A stretch of DNA of 64,000 nucleotides from contig CP054184.1 of NCBI GenBank assembly GCA_015709715.1, forward strand, positions 2,899,001-2,963,000. The letters run 5' to 3'. Origin of the DNA: Nitrospira sp. Lineage in GTDB: Bacteria > Nitrospirota > Nitrospiria > Nitrospirales > Nitrospiraceae. Positions 52,598 to 62,279 of this stretch are shown here, in pieces (within the stretch, counting starts at the first letter, position 1; every line of letters starts with the position of its first letter). Below the pieces are notes generated by a model, which made no database searches, was not told where the DNA came from, and worked only from the letters and a program-made list of their open reading frames with translations. The translations under genes and the position numbers were made by a program.

Positions 52598-52606
52598 TGT
52601 TATAAG
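52598..52606 (+). promoter_or_regulatory. extended -10 element for the pyrophosphatase gene
   Basis: TG-T-TATAAG fits an extended -10 (5/6 in the hexamer). No convincing -35 at 16-17 bp. Start of transcription would be near 52613, about 120 bases before the ATG. Confidence 0.4.
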
Positions 52607-52733
52607 CTACTGGTTTCTCCAGCCGGTCGCGCAATTCCACGACCAGCGTTCCATACCATTCATTCAAACCTTGCCGGATCGCACGATCGTCAGAGCGTGG
52701 GTGCCGAGAGGATTTACAGGGGGATGTCGAAGG

Positions 52734-53420
52734 ATGAGTAAAAGGGAGATCGAAGTCTCGCAGCGGCTGATGAGTTACATGTTCAAGGCTCATCCTTGGC
52801 ACGGCGTGTCCATCGGCGAACGGGCGCCTGAGATGGTGACGACCTATATTGAAATCGTTCCGACCGATACGGTGAAGTACGAGGTCGACAAGGCCAGCGG
52901 CTTCTTGAAAGTGGATCGTCCGCAACGGTTCTCGAACTTTTGCCCCGTCTATTACGGCTTAATTCCGCAGACCTATTGCGGCGAACAGGTCGCCAAGTTG
53001 TTCGGGGAGCGCGCCAACCGGCCCGGCATGATCGGCGACGGCGATCCGCTCGATATCTGCGTGCTCACGGAGAAGACGATTCCCCACAGCGACATTCTGC
53101 TCACGGCTTTGCCCATCGGCGGACTCAGCATGGCCGACGGGGGCGAAGCCGACGACAAGATCATCGCCGTCATGCGCGATGACGCCGTCTACGGCAACTT
53201 TACCGATTTGAAGGACTGCCCCATGACGCTCCTCGATCGGCTGCAACATTACTTCCTCACCTACAAACATGCGCCGGGGTCGACCCAGCACAAGGTGGAA
53301 ATCACCGGCATGTATGGGCGGGATGAGGCCCTGCGGGTCATCCGGGCCAGCCATGAGGATTATCAGAAAAAATTTCCCGAGCTCGAATCGCTTTGGACCG
53401 CCGTCGGCAAGCGGAGCTAG
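52734..53420 (+). CDS. ppa: inorganic pyrophosphatase family protein (class I)
   Basis: 228 residues. The active-site signature GDGDPLDICVL and surrounding acidic residues (ADDKIIAVMRDDAVYGN) match class I pyrophosphatases. The N-terminal 30 residues and a helix-rich end (YQKKFPELESLW) make it longer than the E. coli enzyme. It hydrolyses PPi to phosphate. ATG 52734 follows GAAGG; a frame opening at 52566 overlaps the divergent CBS gene. Confidence 0.9.
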   Translation: MSKREIEVSQRLMSYMFKAHPWHGVSIGERAPEMVTTYIEIVPTDTVKYEVDKASGFLKVDRPQRFSNFCPVYYGLIPQTYCGEQVAKLFGERANRPGMIGDGDPLDICVLTEKTIPHSDILLTALPIGGLSMADGGEADDKIIAVMRDDAVYGNFTDLKDCPMTLLDRLQHYFLTYKHAPGSTQHKVEITGMYGRDEALRVIRASHEDYQKKFPELESLWTAVGKRS

Positions 53421-53449
53421 CCGGCTCAAGAAAGGTCGATCCCCTCTCC

Positions 53450-55177
53450 ATGAAACAGCACACGAACCATCCGCAGACCGAACCGGCGGCCAAGGGGTTT
53501 TCGCCGGGTTTTGCCGCCTTGGGGCTGGAAGCCTCGTTGCTCGCCGCGCTCGAAACGTTGGGCTACGAAGAGCCGACGCCTATTCAGAAGGGAGCCATTC
53601 CGCCGCTCCTCGAGGGCCGGGACCTCTTGGGGCAGGCGGCTACGGGCACGGGAAAGACCGCGGCCTTCGCCTTGCCCCTGTTGCAGCGGATCGCCCATGG
53701 CCCGCGCCATCGTCCCACGGCGCTCATTTTGGTGCCGACCAGGGAACTGGCCGTACAGGTCAGCGAGGCAGTCCAGCGGTACGGCAAGGAGATGCGGATC
53801 GGGGTCTTGGCGCTGTACGGGGGGCAGGCGATGGGACCGCAGCTGCAGGCGCTGCGGCGTGGCGTCGAGGTGATCGTGGCGACACCGGGACGGGCCTTGG
53901 ACCATCTGCGGCGACAGACTCTGAAGCTGGCGGATCTCCAAATCGTCGTCCTCGACGAGGCGGACGAGATGCTCGACATGGGATTTGCCGACGATCTGGA
54001 TGCGATCTTGGAGCAAACTCCGGCGACCAAGCAGACGGCGTTGTTCTCCGCCACCATGCCGCCCCGGATTGCCGCCATTGCCCGCCGCCACTTGAAGGAT
54101 CCGGTCGATGTCACGATCGCGCGGGAACCGGTCAAGGCGGGGGCTGCTCCGCGGGTGCAACAGACCGCCTACGTCGTGTTGCGCCAGCACAAGGTCGCGG
54201 CGTTGGCGCGGGTGTTGGATATGGCCACGCCTAAATCCGCGCTCGTCTTTTGCCGGACGCGGTTGGAGGTCGATGAAGTGACCGCGGCCTTGCTCGGCCG
54301 GGGGTACCGTGTCGAGGCCATCCACGGCGGCATGAGCCAGGTACAGCGGGATCGAGTGATGCAGTCCTTTCGCTCGGGACAGACCGAACTGCTGGTCGCC
54401 ACCGACGTGGCGGCTCGCGGCTTGGACATCCCCTCCGTCTCGCACGTCATCAATTACGATCTGCCTTCCTCGGTGGAGGTCTATGTCCATCGTATCGGTC
54501 GGACGGGACGGGCCGGACGCGAAGGGACGGCGATCACCATCGTCGAGCCCCGCGAGCAGCGACTCTTGCGGAGCGTCGAGCAGCACACGAAGGCGCGCAT
54601 CACGATCGCCCCGGTGCCGTCCGTCGGCGACCTGTTGGCTAAACGTCTGGAGCGGACGAAGGGTTCGATCCAAGAGGCCTTAGACGCCGGTGAGTTGGAC
54701 GATTTCCGTCGCGTCGTGCAGGCCTTGGCCGGCTCAGCCGACCTGATGGATATCGCGGCGGCGGCGGTCAAACTCGTCTACAAAGCTCATGGCGGCGACC
54801 GGGCCGAAGAGGACATTCCCGCCATGCCCGTGCGGGCTCCGGAGCCCTATCGGAGCGGGCGATCCTCCTACGGCCAAGCCGGTGGCTATGGCGACCGCGC
54901 GCGCGCGCCGCGTGGCGGCCCCGGTCGTGGTCGCGCGGCGGGGGCGGTGCGTGTGTATATCGGGGCCGGTCGTGCCATGGGAGTCAGGCCTGGCGATTTG
55001 GTCGGCGCCATTGCGAACGAAGCCGGCGTCCCCTCGCGCATGATCGGTGCGATCGAAGTGGAGGATCGGTTTTCCATCGTCGACGTGCAGGAAGAAGCCG
55101 CGCGTCAGGTGATCGACGCGCTGGGCCGGACGAGGATCAAGGGGCAGAAGGTGTCCGTGAGGTTGTTTCGGGATTGA
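53450..55177 (+). CDS. DEAD-box ATP-dependent RNA helicase (CsdA/DbpA-like)
   Basis: 575 residues. Motifs in order: Q-motif region EPTPIQKGAIP, I ATGTGKT, Ia PTRELAVQV, II DEAD, III SAT, IV/V region RGLDIPSVSHVIN, VI HRIGRTGRAG. A Gly/Arg-rich linker (about 485-515) is followed by a C-terminal DbpA RNA-binding domain with VRVYIGAGRAMGVRPGDLVGAI. It likely unwinds rRNA during ribosome assembly or at low temperature. ATG 53450 is the first ATG of the domain; the frame opens at 53393. Confidence 0.92.
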   Translation: MKQHTNHPQTEPAAKGFSPGFAALGLEASLLAALETLGYEEPTPIQKGAIPPLLEGRDLLGQAATGTGKTAAFALPLLQRIAHGPRHRPTALILVPTRELAVQVSEAVQRYGKEMRIGVLALYGGQAMGPQLQALRRGVEVIVATPGRALDHLRRQTLKLADLQIVVLDEADEMLDMGFADDLDAILEQTPATKQTALFSATMPPRIAAIARRHLKDPVDVTIAREPVKAGAAPRVQQTAYVVLRQHKVAALARVLDMATPKSALVFCRTRLEVDEVTAALLGRGYRVEAIHGGMSQVQRDRVMQSFRSGQTELLVATDVAARGLDIPSVSHVINYDLPSSVEVYVHRIGRTGRAGREGTAITIVEPREQRLLRSVEQHTKARITIAPVPSVGDLLAKRLERTKGSIQEALDAGELDDFRRVVQALAGSADLMDIAAAAVKLVYKAHGGDRAEEDIPAMPVRAPEPYRSGRSSYGQAGGYGDRARAPRGGPGRGRAAGAVRVYIGAGRAMGVRPGDLVGAIANEAGVPSRMIGAIEVEDRFSIVDVQEEAARQVIDALGRTRIKGQKVSVRLFRD

Positions 55178-55183
55178 GGCGAG

Positions 55184-55207
55184 CCTGGGCATCCCTGGAT
55201 GCCCAGG
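55184..55207. terminator. hairpin between convergent genes (11-bp stem, 2-base loop)
   Basis: CCTGGGCATCC (55184-55194) and GGATGCCCAGG (55197-55207) are perfectly complementary. It lies 6 bases after the helicase stop and 8 bases before the end of the convergent osmC gene. No T run follows, so strong factor-independent termination is uncertain. Confidence 0.55.
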
Positions 55208-55215
55208 CCCCGTCG

Positions 55216-55776
55216 TCACTTGGCCTGTACGTCGATGGTCACCGGAACCGGATTCGCAATCGTGTCGTGAATCGGTGAAAACTTCGCCAACTCCCGCAGC
55301 TGTTCGGGGCTTGCGTCCGACTGGACGGTGAATGTGACCCGAATGGCTTGATACCCGGGGCGCACCTGGTCGGACAGGCCGAGAAAACCCTGCAGATCCA
55401 CATCCCCTTCCAACGTCGATTCCAACGACTCGATGTGAATGCCGCGCGCGGCTGCATGGTAGACCATGGACGTGGTGAGACAGGCGGCCAGCGCATGCAG
55501 CAGATACTCCGCCGGGTTCGCCCCATGGTCTTCGCCCAAAAGCACGGGCGGCTCATCCGCCTCGAGCACGAAGGGCTGGGTGCGGAGGCTGTCTTCCTGC
55601 CCCGCGCCGTAGAAACTCTTGATCGTCGAACGGTTGTGGCCGCCCCTCATCCACTGGTTCTTCGCGCGGAACCGAAAATTCGCCAGGGTCGGTTGTTGCT
55701 GCACCGCCTGTACGGTCGCCCCCATTCGTTCCACATCGACGCCGTTGATGGTGCCGGTCATCGTGGCTGGTGACAT
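55216..55776 (-). CDS. OsmC-family peroxide-type protein
   Basis: 186 residues. The redox-active Cys lies in the PAEYLLHALAACLTTSMVYHAA helix. The family's first cysteine position is not obvious, as in YhfA-type members. OsmC proteins reduce organic hydroperoxides; YhfA-like ones are uncharacterised. ATG 55776 follows AAGGAGGGA. It lies downstream of a membrane-protein gene with a sigma-54 promoter, 83 bases apart. Confidence 0.87.
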   Translation of the reverse strand: MSPATMTGTINGVDVERMGATVQAVQQQPTLANFRFRAKNQWMRGGHNRSTIKSFYGAGQEDSLRTQPFVLEADEPPVLLGEDHGANPAEYLLHALAACLTTSMVYHAAARGIHIESLESTLEGDVDLQGFLGLSDQVRPGYQAIRVTFTVQSDASPEQLRELAKFSPIHDTIANPVPVTIDVQAK

Positions 55777-55859
55777 GAGATCCCTCCTTGGTTGTGAGTG
55801 CGTGATGATGGCCTGCCGAATCAACAGCCGGTCGGCATTCCGGCATATCGTTTCCCAGT

Positions 55860-56294
55860 TCATTGCGGTACCCGTTCGAGCGAGAGACGGCCGAAGATCG
55901 CTCCGCAGGGCGGCACCGCCGTCTGCGGCGAGAGGAACGTCCGGCGCAGGATCGCCCAGGTCAGCGGCTGCCGACGGTTCCAAGGCGCCAAAGACAGGGT
56001 GCGGGCCAGCAGGCAATACCCGACCAGCACCCGCGCCGTCGTGCCGACAAGCTGGATGATGTGGACCCACTGGAGCGGCGGCCACAGTCCCGCCGCAAGG
56101 AGGATCAGGTAAGCCACCCGGACCTGCAGTGGAAATGCCGTCACCTCGGGGACCAGGTGAAACACATGCGCGATCTGGATGAGGCAGAGCGCCATGGCCA
56201 ACCAGATGCCGGGCGGCCATCCCGTCAGACCGCTTCCCAGCAGTGCGACCGTCGCCAGCCAGTACCACCAGCCTATGTCCTGTATCCTGTTCAT
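55860..56294 (-). CDS. four-helix membrane protein, unknown function
   Basis: 144 residues from ATG 56294, which has a GAGGGGG site upstream (the frame opens at 56597). Four membrane helices (WYWLATVALLGSGLTGW, IWLAMALCLIQIAHVFH, VAYLILLAAGLW, VHIIQLVGTTARVLVGYCLLA) and a basic C-terminus. Conserved-looking His (AHVFH) and Cys could bind a cofactor, but no family is recognised. A sigma-54-like promoter is 48-66 bases upstream, next to the activator gene. Confidence 0.7.
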   Translation of the reverse strand: MNRIQDIGWWYWLATVALLGSGLTGWPPGIWLAMALCLIQIAHVFHLVPEVTAFPLQVRVAYLILLAAGLWPPLQWVHIIQLVGTTARVLVGYCLLARTLSLAPWNRRQPLTWAILRRTFLSPQTAVPPCGAIFGRLSLERVPQ

Positions 56295-56341
56295 CGTTTC
56301 CCCCTCGCTTCGTGGGTGCATCGTGATCGATGCCAGGCCTA

Positions 56342-56360
56342 TCAGCAGGAGTGATGCCAG
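56342..56360 (-). promoter_or_regulatory. sigma-54 type promoter
   Basis: On the minus strand, TGGCAT-N5-CTGC has the GG and GC dinucleotides exactly 10 bases apart, as required for sigma-54 (consensus TGGCAC-N5-TTGC; 8 of 10 positions match). Transcription would begin near 56333, about 40 bases before the membrane-protein ATG. Confidence 0.6.
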
Positions 56361-56431
56361 GGAGTTGTCGGATGGGTAACGTCGAAAAATCAGCTGATTG
56401 CGTGGAATGGCGTTGAGATGCCGGATGCGGG

Positions 56432-56476
56432 ATTTCGCGCCTTGCGAAATGTCACGAGTCTCGGCGCGAGATCTCG
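56432..56476. promoter_or_regulatory. palindromes 75-115 bp upstream of the sigma-54 promoter (activator site)
   Basis: ATTTCGC-GCCTT-GCGAAAT (56432-56450) is a perfect 7-bp inverted repeat, and CGAGATCTCG (56467-56476) is a perfect 10-bp palindrome. CTTGCGA (56441-56447) also recurs inverted as TCGCAAG a little further on. Such paired sites at this distance are where sigma-54 activators bind. Confidence 0.55.
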
Positions 56477-56494
56477 CAAGCCACGAGGCAACGG

Positions 56495-58435
56495 TCAGTG
56501 AGGTTTGCGGATGCCCAAGGCCTTCATGCGGGAAGCCAAGGTGGAGGGATTGAGCCCAAGGTGTTTGGCCGCACCCTTCTCGCCGGCCACGACCCACCCG
56601 GTCTCATCCAGGGCGCGCAGGATGTTCGTTCGCTCCAGCGATTCGAGTTCCTGCGCCGTGAGAATTTTCGACGGCTCTTGCCCTGCCGTGGGTGCGCACG
56701 GTATCGCAGCGGGAGACACCTCGGGCAAGGCGCGATCCAGGTTCAGCTTGCCGTCGACGGCGGTGATGACTGCACGTTCCATCACGTTCTGCAGTTCACG
56801 CACATTGCCGGGCCAGCTGTACCGCCTGAGCCGTTCGGCGCAGTCGACGGTCAAGGGTGCGATGGTGCGGCCCATGGTGCGGGCACAACGTTGGGCGAAG
56901 GCCGAGGCGAGCCGCACGATGTCGTCGCCGCGCTCGCGCAAGGGCGGCAGGGCGAGGGGAAAGACGTTCAATCGATAATAGAGATCCTCGCGAAACTGTC
57001 CCTCCTTGATGGACTTTGAGAGGTCGCGATTGGTAGCGGCCAGGACCCGCACGTTTACCTTTTTGGTGTGAGAGCTCCCCACGGGATCGAATTCGCCCTC
57101 TTGCAAGACACGGAGTAACTTGGCTTGAAGGTCCAGCGGCAGTTCGCCGATCTCGTCGAGAAAGATCGTGCCTCGGTCCGCCAGGGCAAACCGGCCTTCC
57201 CGTTTCTTGGTCGCGCCGGTGAACGCGCCGGGCTCGTGGCCGAAGAATTCGCTTTCCATCAACGTGGCGGGTATCGCCGCGCAGTTGACGATGACCAACG
57301 GACGCTCGCGTCGATGGCTGGCTCGGTGAATCGCTCGCGCGACCAACTCCTTACCGGTGCCGGTTTCGCCGACGATCAGGACCGTGGCATCGGTCGGCGC
57401 GACCTGCGCGATGTCGTCCAGCACGCGTCGCAGGGCCGGGCTCTCGCCGATCAGTGTGCCAGGATGACGCGACTGGAGCTCCTCGCGCAGGAGTTCTGTT
57501 TCCACGGTGAGCGACCGAATCTTTTGTTCCGCCTCGATCCGGTCGCGCACGTTGCGCAGGATCACGGTCGTAGCGGTGCGGCGGTGCAACTCGAAGCGGG
57601 AGAGGGTGGCTTCGGCGGGAAAGGAGCCGCCTTCGGGACAACGGGCCGTGAGGCCGCCGGGAATCCAGAGGGAGCGTTGTCCTTCGGGGCGGGTATCCAG
57701 TTCGGTGATCAGGTCGGTCACGCGGCGGGCGTCCTCGTCGCTCATGAACCGTCTGAAATCCTGGCCGACCATCCGGGAGCCGCCACAACGAAACACCCGC
57801 TCGGTGGCCGGATTGACGCGGGTGATCCGCAGTTGGTCGTCCAGTTCGATGATGGCGTCCATCGCGCTTCCAAGGAGGCGCCCCACGGTTTCCTCCCGTT
57901 CCCGCACCTCGGCCTCGGCCCGCAACCGTCGGAGTTCCGCCGCCGCTCGCGCGGCGAAGATTTGGAAAATAGCATGGATGCGCGGTTCTTCAGGAATGGG
58001 GCGACGGTCGATGACGGCCATGTGGCCCAGGATGCCGCCGTCTTGATCCTTGAGCGGCACCCCCATGTAACTGACGGCCCCGGCCTGCCGCAACTCCTCC
58101 TCCTGCGGATAGATCTCCAGAACGCGGTCGGGGAAATGCACCAGGGTGGCCGTATCGATGACCCGCTCGCAGGGCGTCCCCGCGATGTCGACTTCGTAAT
58201 CCTTGACCCACTGGCCGTCCATCCAGAAGGCCAGGGCGCGCAGGCGTCGGGATTCAGGAAAGTATTCCGTGACCCAGGCGCCATGGGTACCCAAGACGTC
58301 GGCGAGGTTGCGGACCAGGGCGGCAAAAAAGTCGTGGCCGGTCTCCGTCGCCGTGCCCTGCAGGATGGCGCGCAACACCGCATCGGCTTCCAAGGCATGG
58401 AGCGGTTGGGTGGCGTCTGTATGCTCGGTCGACAT
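56495..58435 (-). CDS. sigma-54-dependent transcription activator with GAF and PAS sensors
   Basis: 646 residues. GAF-like sensor (about 30-185), PAS domain (about 190-310), AAA+ domain with Walker A GETGTGKE and the sigma-54 contact loop GAFTGA, Walker B region [13 protein letters not shown], and a C-terminal Fis-type helix-turn-helix ([42 protein letters not shown]). The N-terminal sensors lack a phospho-acceptor Asp, so a ligand is expected rather than a kinase. Its stop is 60 bases from a palindrome and 135 bases from a sigma-54 promoter that reads into the next gene on the same strand. Confidence 0.93.
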   Translation of the reverse strand: MSTEHTDATQPLHALEADAVLRAILQGTATETGHDFFAALVRNLADVLGTHGAWVTEYFPESRRLRALAFWMDGQWVKDYEVDIAGTPCERVIDTATLVHFPDRVLEIYPQEEELRQAGAVSYMGVPLKDQDGGILGHMAVIDRRPIPEEPRIHAIFQIFAARAAAELRRLRAEAEVREREETVGRLLGSAMDAIIELDDQLRITRVNPATERVFRCGGSRMVGQDFRRFMSDEDARRVTDLITELDTRPEGQRSLWIPGGLTARCPEGGSFPAEATLSRFELHRRTATTVILRNVRDRIEAEQKIRSLTVETELLREELQSRHPGTLIGESPALRRVLDDIAQVAPTDATVLIVGETGTGKELVARAIHRASHRRERPLVIVNCAAIPATLMESEFFGHEPGAFTGATKKREGRFALADRGTIFLDEIGELPLDLQAKLLRVLQEGEFDPVGSSHTKKVNVRVLAATNRDLSKSIKEGQFREDLYYRLNVFPLALPPLRERGDDIVRLASAFAQRCARTMGRTIAPLTVDCAERLRRYSWPGNVRELQNVMERAVITAVDGKLNLDRALPEVSPAAIPCAPTAGQEPSKILTAQELESLERTNILRALDETGWVVAGEKGAAKHLGLNPSTLASRMKALGIRKPH

Positions 58436-58746
58436 GGCGTGGTGCCGTGAGTATGCGACCACGAGGCCGGGGTTTCAAGGGTGCGCCGGCCTCTTGTTGC
58501 CCGTGAGGTTTTACGCTACCATCCCCCTGCTCATGGTCGTGTTCATCCCTGTCGTCACCGATCCATGGATGTCTCTCGGTGCACCGGCAGGGGCGTCGGT
58601 CATATCCCATTCCAATCCGGTCACAGTCAACCACCCCACGGCGATCATTCCGGCCTTTCGATCGTAGAGAGGCGCGATATGACGGAACGTGGTGAGGGGA
58701 TCGGCATGGGTACCTTTCAATGGAGCAACAAAGTGAGGAGAGGGTA

Positions 58747-60303
58747 GTGACGCTGGTTCCCTGGAAAGCGCAGCTGCGTGATTGGCAGGCGCGTGCGGTG
58801 GCGGATGTCTTGGCCCGCCGCTGCGAAGACTATCTGGTCACCGCGACTCCTGCCGCCGGCAAGACCCGCTTTGCCTTGCGCATCGCCCATCAGTACCTGG
58901 CGGACCGTGCCGCCGCGCGGGTCCTGGTGATCTGTCCGACGAATCACCTGCGGACGCAATGGGCGTCCGCCGCCGGCCACGTGGGCATTCAGCTCGACCC
59001 GAATTTGTCGAACGAGCAGGCCTGTGAAGCGCGGGATTACCATGGCGCGGTCGTGACCTATCAGCAGGTTTGCCTCGCGCCGGACGTATTTCGGCGGGCC
59101 TGCCGCAACCGGAAGACGTTGCTCATTTTCGACGAGCTGCACCATGCGGGGGACGGGAAGGATTGGGGCATTGCGCTCCGCGAGGCGTTCGGCGAAGCGG
59201 TGTTCCGCCTGGCCTTGTCGGGGACACCCTTTCGCTCCGACAACAACCCGATTCCCTATGTCCGGTACGAGCAAGGCGAAAGTCAGGCGGATTTCACCTA
59301 CGGCTATTCCCACGCGATCCGCGACGGCGTCTGCCGCCCCATTCTCTTTCCCAGCTACGAAGGCGAGTTGACGTGGTTATCGGACGGCCGCGAGCATCGA
59401 GCCACGTTCGAGGACGGATTGACGTTCGAGCGTCAGCGGGAACGGCTCAAGACCGCGTTGCTCCAGGAGAGCTGGCTGGGGCCGGTGTTGAGTGATGCCC
59501 ATGCCGAGTTGCAGCGGCTCCGCAAGCAGGAGCAGCCGGATGCGGGCGGCCTCATCGTGACCATGAATCAGGACCATGCCCGGCAGGTGGCGGAGTTGGT
59601 GAAACGCATCACCGGGGGGCGGGCGCAGGTGGCCGTCTCCGACGATCCTTCCGCCTCCAAGACCATCGAAACCTTTGCGCATCATAAGAGCCAACAATGG
59701 CTGGTGGCGGTGAACATGGTCAGCGAAGGAGTGGACATCCCCCGGCTGCGGGTGGGGGTGTATGCCACCAACGTGTTGACGGAGATGTATTTCCGCCAGG
59801 TCGTGGGGCGTTTCGTGCGGATGCAGGAGAAGGTGCCCAGGCCGCAACGGGCCTGGCTCTACCTGCCGAAAGACGCAACCCTGGTGCATTATGCGAAACG
59901 CATCAAGGTCGAACGTGACCACGTGCTGGAAGACATCATGCCCGCCATGCAACGGACCCTGTTCGGCACGGCAGCCACGTCGCTGAAGGAGTATATTCCG
60001 CTGAACGGCGTGGCGCGCTTGGATGCCTTGATCGGCGCGGAGGAGAGCGAACCGTCGGGAGAGGGCAAGGGACAGGGGGAGCCGGCCGTTGCGCTTCACG
60101 ATCAGAAACACAATTTGCGCGAGAAGCATCGCCTGCTGGTCGGCGCCGTCGCCCGGAAGACCGGCCTGGACCATCGACAACTCAATGCCGAGCTGATCAA
60201 ACGGACCGGCGGCCGCGTGGATGAAGCGACCATTCCGCAACTCGAACGACGCATCGCCTTGTTGGAGAAGTGGCGGGATTCAGGGTTCGATCGCAGGCGG
60301 TAG
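58747..60303 (+). CDS. SF2 DEAD/DEAH-type helicase
   Basis: About 518 residues from GTG 58747, which is preceded by GAGGAGAGG; an ATG at 58720 is also possible. Motifs: I ATPAAGKT, II DELHH, III LSGTPFR, and later motif V/VI region NMVSEGVDIPRLR and RQVVGRFVRMQ. The C-terminal 90 residues are charged and helical. It resembles the stand-alone helicases of the type III restriction/RadD-like group. No partner nuclease or methylase is adjacent, so its job is unknown. Confidence 0.88.
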   Translation: MTLVPWKAQLRDWQARAVADVLARRCEDYLVTATPAAGKTRFALRIAHQYLADRAAARVLVICPTNHLRTQWASAAGHVGIQLDPNLSNEQACEARDYHGAVVTYQQVCLAPDVFRRACRNRKTLLIFDELHHAGDGKDWGIALREAFGEAVFRLALSGTPFRSDNNPIPYVRYEQGESQADFTYGYSHAIRDGVCRPILFPSYEGELTWLSDGREHRATFEDGLTFERQRERLKTALLQESWLGPVLSDAHAELQRLRKQEQPDAGGLIVTMNQDHARQVAELVKRITGGRAQVAVSDDPSASKTIETFAHHKSQQWLVAVNMVSEGVDIPRLRVGVYATNVLTEMYFRQVVGRFVRMQEKVPRPQRAWLYLPKDATLVHYAKRIKVERDHVLEDIMPAMQRTLFGTAATSLKEYIPLNGVARLDALIGAEESEPSGEGKGQGEPAVALHDQKHNLREKHRLLVGAVARKTGLDHRQLNAELIKRTGGRVDEATIPQLERRIALLEKWRDSGFDRRR

Positions 60304-60305
60304 AG

Positions 60306-60482
60306 TCACGTCGCGTCCGTTTCTTCGCCGGCTTCCAGACAGCGGTTGCATTGCTCCAAATCCGGCACGCCGTGGCTGCTGCAGAAATGCCGACGGCACA
60401 GACTGCAGAACATGTATGTCATGCGGATGCGGTCCTCGGCTTCGCAGTAATAACAGTTCTTCGCGCTCTTGGCCTTGGGCAT
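60306..60482 (-). CDS. 58-residue zinc-finger protein
   Basis: ATG 60482 with AAGGAA 7 bases upstream. The peptide contains four CxxC-like pairs and one His: CYYC, CSLC, RRHFCSSHG and CNRC. This cysteine/histidine pattern suggests a compact treble-clef or AN1-like zinc fold. The coding length falls under 60 codons. It is convergent with the SF2 helicase gene, 2 bases apart. Confidence 0.75.
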   Translation of the reverse strand: MPKAKSAKNCYYCEAEDRIRMTYMFCSLCRRHFCSSHGVPDLEQCNRCLEAGEETDAT

Positions 60483-60522
60483 GGGTGGTTCCTTGTGGCG
60501 CCTGCCACGGTTCGCTCGTCGG

Positions 60523-62148
<1,626 letters not shown>

Positions 62149-62279
62149 AGACCTCTTTGGGGGGCTTCAAAGCGCCCGAATATGTCGGATGGAGAAGCCT
62201 TGTTGTATCAGTCGGAGCCGGGTCGCGGCAAGGAGGGGCCTCGCTTGTACAAGCCCAGACACCTCTGTACAACTGGATC

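Noticed and set aside
53426-54673. 415-codon minus-strand frame
   Set aside because: Antisense to the DEAD-box helicase with all its motifs intact.
57125-58450. 441-codon plus-strand frame
   Set aside because: Antisense to the sigma-54 activator; the activator has full AAA+ and Fis motifs.
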